Assembly: GCA_037176885.1 (NCBI GenBank)
Contig: JAWWNJ010000089.1
Span: 868,001-932,000 of the forward strand
Direction of reading: 5' to 3'
Source of the DNA: Favolaschia claudopus
Lineage: Eukaryota; Basidiomycota; Agaricomycetes; Agaricales; Mycenaceae
DNA length: 64,000 nucleotides
The translations under genes were made by a program, and so were the position numbers. Shown in pieces: positions 59,483 to 64,000 of this stretch. Positions within the stretch are counted from its first letter, which is position 1; each line of letters opens with the position of its first letter. The notes under the pieces were generated by a model that saw only the letters and a program-made list of their open reading frames with translations, was not told the origin of the DNA and ran no database searches.

Positions 59483-61355
59483 TCAGAAAGTAAATTTCTC
59501 GGCAACGATCTCCTCCGAGATGTCCCACAATTTCTTGGCCGTTTCCTACGAAGAAAACGTTCAAAATAAGGACGCCATCATCAGCGTCGACCGGGACACT
59601 TACTGGATCAGCACTATGAGGCGCAATCTTTTCGTTGGCCACCACACCGTCCCATAAGAAGGAACCGGATTGGTCTACCAAAAAATCCTGAACACGACAG
59701 GTGAGGTTTAAGTTTTTGGTGTACAGAACCGCCAAAGCTCGCTCGGTCGACGCTCGCGCGCCGACCAGCTCTCATTGGCCGGTGCGGGTGGGGTCCATCG
59801 GACTCCATCCCAGCTTTTGATCAGCACCTCGGCATAGACGGCTTTGCGTCGGCTAGCGCGGCTCTGTCAACCCAGCTGCTTTTTGCGGCATGTAAAACAA
59901 ATCAGTTAAGCAAGTCCTGCTGCAAGTGGTTGAGAGTCGGAATTTGGAAACGCCTGAAATCAACTGGCATTGTAGGGCATCCGGACAAGGTCTATCCTAT
60001 CACAGGAATCAAAATCGGCATCTGCGTTGCCGACGGCCGGTAGATGTGGAGCAACAAAATCTGTGGAGTCATGAAGCCGTAAATGCCGTAACTTTGATGT
60101 GTTCAAGTGAGGGGAGAAATTACAGTTCAGCCCCACAGAACCCTACCTCTGTAAACAGAGTAGGGGAAGACTCGGAGAAAGAAACCAAACTCACCTTCAA
60201 GACGCGTGTCAAACGCCGCAACCACAGTCCTAATAGAGGTAAGCTGAATGAGGGGAATCATACGGAAAATTAACATGAAATCTTACGTCGCAGCTCCTTG
60301 ACCGAAAGTCTTAAACGGAAACTTGCTATCTTTGTTGGGGGTTCCGTCAGGGTTGAGGACACCTTTCAGCATGATCAGAATTGGTTACATCTCGAAGCCC
60401 GATCAACAAACCAAAGCTGACTAGATCTGCCTTGTTATGTTCTTTCTGCATCATGTTTGCGTAGATAGCTGGAATAATCGCGTCAACAGGAACTAAGTAA
60501 ATTCTGAACAATGGCAGAAATCTTACTGCCAGGATGAAGACTGTATGCCTTGATTGTCCCTCCAGACCGCCGTGCTAGCTCGCTGGCGAACAGAATGTTG
60601 GCGGCTTTTGCCTGGCAATATGTTCCCATAGTGGTATAATTTTCCGGCGTCGGGTGCGCCAGGTGATCTAGATCTACACCAGGTCCCATCAGGTGCGCCT
60701 CGCTCAATACGAAAACAACGCGAGGGGTGAAGCTCGTAGAGCCAGCGGCAATTAAGTTTGGAGCAAGCAGCTTCGTGAGCAGAAATGGACCGAATTGCGC
60801 CGTGGCCATCTGAATCTCGAGTCCATCAGCAGTCAACTTGAAGTCTCCTCCGCCATGGGCTGCGTTGTGGATCAAAATCTGCATACGAGATTTTTAGCAC
60901 AAGGGAATTCGAACGAGAATGAATTACATGGAGAGGTTCAGAGTAAGCATTGACTTCGGCTGCGGCCTTGCGAACTGCAGCCAGAGAAGATAAATCCAGG
61001 ATAAGTGAGCGAATGTTCGCTCCGGGGACGTCCTTCTTCAACGCCTCTTCAGACAGCTTCAACCTTGGAAAAGTTCGGACGAAGCGATGCAAAACAAAAC
61101 AAAATTCGAACCTCTCGAGATTGTATCCTGTGATGATGACAAGATTCGCATACTTCGCGATAACGCGCGCCGTTTCATAGCCTATTCCATTCAAAGACGT
61201 CCCAGTTATCAAGACTAAATTCAAAATAGCTCCGTTAGACCTGTAGAAGCGGACATATACAAGAGTTCCATACCATTTTTGCCCCGAATTTTACTAGCGA
61301 AAGTGTCCGCAACTTCTTCAGCAGTCGTAGAGAACGAGAATGTAGGCAAAGACAT
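59483..61355 (-). CDS. short-chain dehydrogenase/reductase, copy B, with an element in an intron
   Basis: Same nine-exon plan as copy A. Start at 61355 (MSLPTFSFSTT), cofactor motif TGTSLNGIG, HNAAHGG, VVFVLSEAH (the first Ser of copy A's SS is Leu, the second is kept), Y-x3-K in YCQAKAAN, and C-terminal DTRLE, DQSGSFLWDG, VVANEKIAPHSADP, KLWDISEEIV. The intron after DTRLE is 53 bp in copy A but about 520 bp here (59675-60194), because it carries the 469-bp element at 59698-60166. The splice sites still fit (GTGAGT donor; acceptor TTGGTAG, a few codons from the ancestral site), so the protein may still be made. No stop or frameshift seen. Confidence 0.8.
59698..60166. mobile_element. 469-bp inverted copy of the 601-bp element, inside an SDR intron
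   Basis: Near-perfect reverse complement of 58732-59200. The CCCCTACTCTG terminus is kept at 60166; the other end stops at CAGGTGAGG without the second terminus, so this copy is either truncated or the ancestral unit. Comparison with SDR copy A, which lacks it, places insertion between CACGA and AGACTCGG, with a possible GA duplication. Confidence 0.8.
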
Positions 61356-61395
61356 CGATTGAGGAGTGAAAGAATGGGCCCATCCTGGTCAGTGC

Positions 61396-61402
61396 TTTTA
61401 TA
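61396..61402 (-). promoter_or_regulatory. candidate TATA box of SDR copy B
   Basis: Gene-strand TATAAAA about 42 bp upstream of the ATG at 61355, matching copy A in sequence and position. Confidence 0.5.
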
Positions 61403-62167
61403 ACCTCAGTTCACCGGCGGATTCGCTCTTTCCAGCCAGTCGGTAAATGACTAAATAAACCAGATGTTTACGAAATGTCGCGTTAACCAGCCAAAGCGTA
61501 CTGTGTACCTTTCCCGGTGAGTCGGAGCCAGCGGGGTCTCCGGTCTTTAGTTGGTCGCTGGGTCTGAAAGCGCGTACCCTCCTGCCGCACTCTGCTCGGG
61601 GGACGCCCCGGAAATTTCAAACCAGGCGTGAAGCATCAAGATACTACTGCATTGGCTTCGAGATAGAGCAGAAGTTCAGAACGAGAGTAAATCTTCACGC
61701 AGAGAGTGCTTCCAACAGGGATAAGTCTCTAGTGGTTTTCAGAGCATCAGGGTAGAATGCAAGGCATCGGCCGAGACGCGCCGACGCGAAAATCGAGAGA
61801 GTCGATTATCCTGCCAGTGTGCTATCTCGGCAAGTAATATACAGTACAATCACGGCTGTAGGCTAGGATGGTAATGACGATCCATATAATAATCGGCGCA
61901 ACGCTCGTCCAAACGACGGAAGTAGAGAGAGTACTGTATCAATATTTTGATTTCCGGACTTCGTCCGAACTCAATAGCTCATATGTACGCCTTGGGAGGC
62001 AGGAGCAGCGTCGGTTTGATAGAGCGCGCGTTACCGGCGGGGAGTACAAGGATGGCCGCATATCACAAAGTTAACCTTCCAGTATGATTATCGACACTGT
62101 GAACGAGATATTAATGTGACGTTGAAAAGCTAAGGGAACGGAGCGGCATGAATGCTTACCACTGAAA
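61403..62167. other. 5' flank shared with SDR copy A, then intergenic
   Basis: Homologous to 51.64-52.29 kb as far as CCTTGGGAGG at about 61991-62000. The last 160 bp before the F-box gene are unique. No gene called. Confidence 0.45.
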
Positions 62168-63496
62168 CTAGAGAAGGTTCTCGCTGTGGCCAATATGGAT
62201 CTTCAGCCCTTCCTCCACCAGCTGCCGCAGCCCCGCTCTCACTTCCTCATTCGGCAGATCACCAGCATGGTCACTATTCATACGCTGCGGGAAATCAATC
62301 TCGAAGCGCTCAAGCGGGGTGGGGCACGATGTGAAGCGGAATCTAAGCATACCGAGGACCATGTCGTAGTCGAACCTCACCGGAGAGGTTGTGTAGATCT
62401 CGAGTTCACGGAGGTTGGGAAGGAAATCGGACACGGTGCGTAGCTCGTCGAGGATAAGGAGGAATGGATCGCCATCCGGCTCGTCGTCGGGACGCCCATG
62501 AAGGTGGAGGGTGACGAGCGAGGGGAGGAGACGGAGGTGTTGGACCATTGAATGAAATTCAAGTGGGACGGCTGTGTTGAAAGATTCGAGGGGCATAGAC
62601 GAGCGGTGAAGAAAGGCTGTCATTTCCTCCATGCTGATCTCGTCGAGGGAGGAGAGAGTCAATGCCTTGAGTGCGGGGAGGGTGAGATGTCGTAAAATGG
62701 CAGCGCTGCTTCCATGTCCGCCAAACAGGAACATGGACTGTGCATCTCCGAGCTTGAGAGTCTCGAGAGATGGGAGTGTCAGCGGATCCGACGCAGCGAA
62801 GTCATCGTCTTGCTCCTCGTACTCCATGTTGAACATCACACAACTCGAAAGGTTCGGGGCATCGCGCATTATGCCTAGCCACTCGCGCATGTCACCGCAG
62901 TAGGGATCCTCCTGCGAGGCCGTGATTGACAACTTCTTGAGTGCAGGGAGCGACTGCCCTCCTCGTCTCCAGAGAACATACGGGAACCGCGCGTCGAGCG
63001 AAACATTTGGCGACAGGCTCAACTTTAAGTCGGACAATTTTGCGCTGTACCGTGCCAGCAAATTCTGGACGCTTTCGTCCAGTTTCAGGGAGCCGTGGAG
63101 TGAGATAGACAAAGGAAGTGTCCGTGCGCGCTCGAGCCATAGGTTGCAAAGCTTGGCGTAGTTGGATCCACGAGGCAAGGAATCCATGTGGATTTTAACC
63201 CAGAGTTGTGGTGTAGCGAGCGCAATGTCGCGCCAAAGCCTGCATACACCAAGAAAGACCATTGGAGGTGATTTAGGTATCGGTTTGGGCGGATAGTTGT
63301 CGGAGTCGACGGAAAGCAGGATATTGGATTGGAGTTCGAGCGGTAGACGCGCCAGAGGGTCGAGAAAAAAATTGAGTTTTCGCAGAGCTTCGCTGCGTTT
63401 GGCCAACAAGTCGTGAAGAATCGCTTGTTGAGCGTCGATGGCGGAGGAGAGCTCGCCGATAACTTCACGCAGCTCTGGGACGGAGTTCGGCCACAT
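62168..63496 (-). CDS. F-box/LRR protein, array copy 16
   Basis: 442 aa, one exon. Leader PELREVIGELSSAIDAQQAI (7-26), F-box from LDPLARLPLELQSNIL, GVCRLWRDIALATPQLW, LRR-like body with HLTLPALKALTL and HRSSMPLESFNT, tail EEGLKIHIGHSENLL. The start at 63496 (GCGATGTGG) lacks the ACCATGTC context of the other copies, but it aligns with paralogous starts; an alternative ATG is not available nearby. Closest to the pseudogene at 58.0-58.6 kb (shared SELSSAIDAQQAILHDLL and PKPIPKSPPMVFL), with copy 15 in the same subfamily. Confidence 0.86.
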   Translation of the reverse strand: MWPNSVPELREVIGELSSAIDAQQAILHDLLAKRSEALRKLNFFLDPLARLPLELQSNILLSVDSDNYPPKPIPKSPPMVFLGVCRLWRDIALATPQLWVKIHMDSLPRGSNYAKLCNLWLERARTLPLSISLHGSLKLDESVQNLLARYSAKLSDLKLSLSPNVSLDARFPYVLWRRGGQSLPALKKLSITASQEDPYCGDMREWLGIMRDAPNLSSCVMFNMEYEEQDDDFAASDPLTLPSLETLKLGDAQSMFLFGGHGSSAAILRHLTLPALKALTLSSLDEISMEEMTAFLHRSSMPLESFNTAVPLEFHSMVQHLRLLPSLVTLHLHGRPDDEPDGDPFLLILDELRTVSDFLPNLRELEIYTTSPVRFDYDMVLGMLRFRFTSCPTPLERFEIDFPQRMNSDHAGDLPNEEVRAGLRQLVEEGLKIHIGHSENLL

Positions 63497-64000
63497 CGCG
63501 GTGGTGGTAGCTGCAAGCAAAGTGGCTTGGTCGCCGACGGTGATGGCGGCTAGCTCGCTTACATATAATGAACTCTTGACCCAATCTCAGATTCAACTCT
63601 GATTCTGAGTTCTAGTTGTCGATGGCTGCTCGAGGAGGATGGTCAGAGATATATATTTGAGGTACGCTGGAACAAAAACCTTGCTTTTTGCTCGTCTGAG
63701 ACGTCTCAGCCGGAAGGTTTTCGCCCTAGGTCGCCTTCAAGCCCAAGGACAACGTTAACGAGCCATTTCTATTGCGTTCAGCCCAAGGCAGTCTTTTCAC
63801 TAGGCATCTCACGTCTCAAGTTCGATGTTTACAGTTTAGTGACGCGACGTAGTCCGCAAGGCTAGTCAAGAGGACCATTTGCTGAAGCCTACTGGCTCGA
63901 ATAGTATCGCCGGTGCTGGCCATGAATTCCGTGAAGTATAGGATAGTATAGGATCATCTCGTCAAGCTCGGGCATGAAAGCATCCGTGGCTACAAGTCAC
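63497..64000. other. intergenic to window end, no gene seen
   Basis: Presumed promoter of F-box copy 16 plus unannotated sequence. A short direct repeat TATAGGATAG...TATAGGATC occurs near 63940-63955. Confidence 0.35.

Noticed and set aside
60125..60166. Helitron-like end (CTCTGT-AA-ACAGAG hairpin near the terminus)
   Set aside because: The terminus is GTAGGGG, not CTRR, and the 601-bp copy has inverted terminal repeats, which fits a DNA element better.
1..64000. rRNA, tRNA and CRISPR arrays
   Set aside because: No matching structures or regularly spaced repeats were seen; a tRNA could be missed by eye.

Overview
The window looks like a gene-dense but decaying accessory region of a mushroom-forming basidiomycete (Agaricomycetes, probably Agaricales). 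This is inferred from short spliceosomal introns (about 50-90 bp, GT..AG), basidiomycete-type families (a MYND-finger protein, a fungal transcription-factor middle domain, a GCC-type Cys-rich secreted protein) and above all an expanded F-box family. I see no rRNA, tRNA or CRISPR.

The backbone is an array of 16 intact, intronless F-box/leucine-rich-repeat genes of about 413-463 codons, plus four broken copies and one tail remnant. Each typical product has an N-terminal coiled coil, an F-box starting at DPMARLPLE, a VCxLWRDIALxTPxLW block, degenerate LRRs containing LTLPAL...RSSPPLESL, and a closing DGMxIHVGPxxxNxL. Most start at ATG in the context ACCATGTC. By family knowledge they would be substrate receptors of SCF-type ubiquitin ligases; their targets are unknown.

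Layout: 0.3-1.5 kb NAD(P)-dependent thioester/acyl reductase with a peroxisomal SKL tail; 2.0-8.5 kb four F-box genes (-); 8.5-11.9 kb gene-poor with a reductase fragment; 11.9-24.8 kb five F-box genes (+), with a broken fungal transcription factor at 14-15.6 kb; 24.9-26.6 kb a second reductase, broken by a 479-bp TA-flanked MITE and a frameshift; 26.9-31.0 kb an F-box pseudogene and two intact genes (-); 31.1-35.9 kb and 53.1-58.0 kb a pair of inverted ~4.9-kb arms, each with an unknown gene; 36.4-38.4 kb a MYND gene with an in-frame stop; 39.4-40.2 kb a six-exon Cys-rich secreted protein; 40.5-45.1 kb three F-box genes (+); 45.8-47.2 kb a secreted alpha/beta-hydrolase; 48.6-50.0 kb an F-box gene; 50.2-51.6 and 59.5-61.4 kb two paralogous nine-exon short-chain dehydrogenases; 58.0-60.2 kb an F-box pseudogene and SDR intron carrying three terminal-repeat insertions; 62.2-63.5 kb a last F-box gene (-).

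Taken together the window shows birth-and-death evolution: tandem and segmental duplication of F-box, reductase, SDR and MYND genes, small non-autonomous DNA elements landing in them, and at least one tract of identity consistent with recent gene conversion. No metabolic pathway is evident as a unit; the reductases, SDRs and hydrolase could be remnants of a secondary-metabolism neighbourhood, which is inference only.
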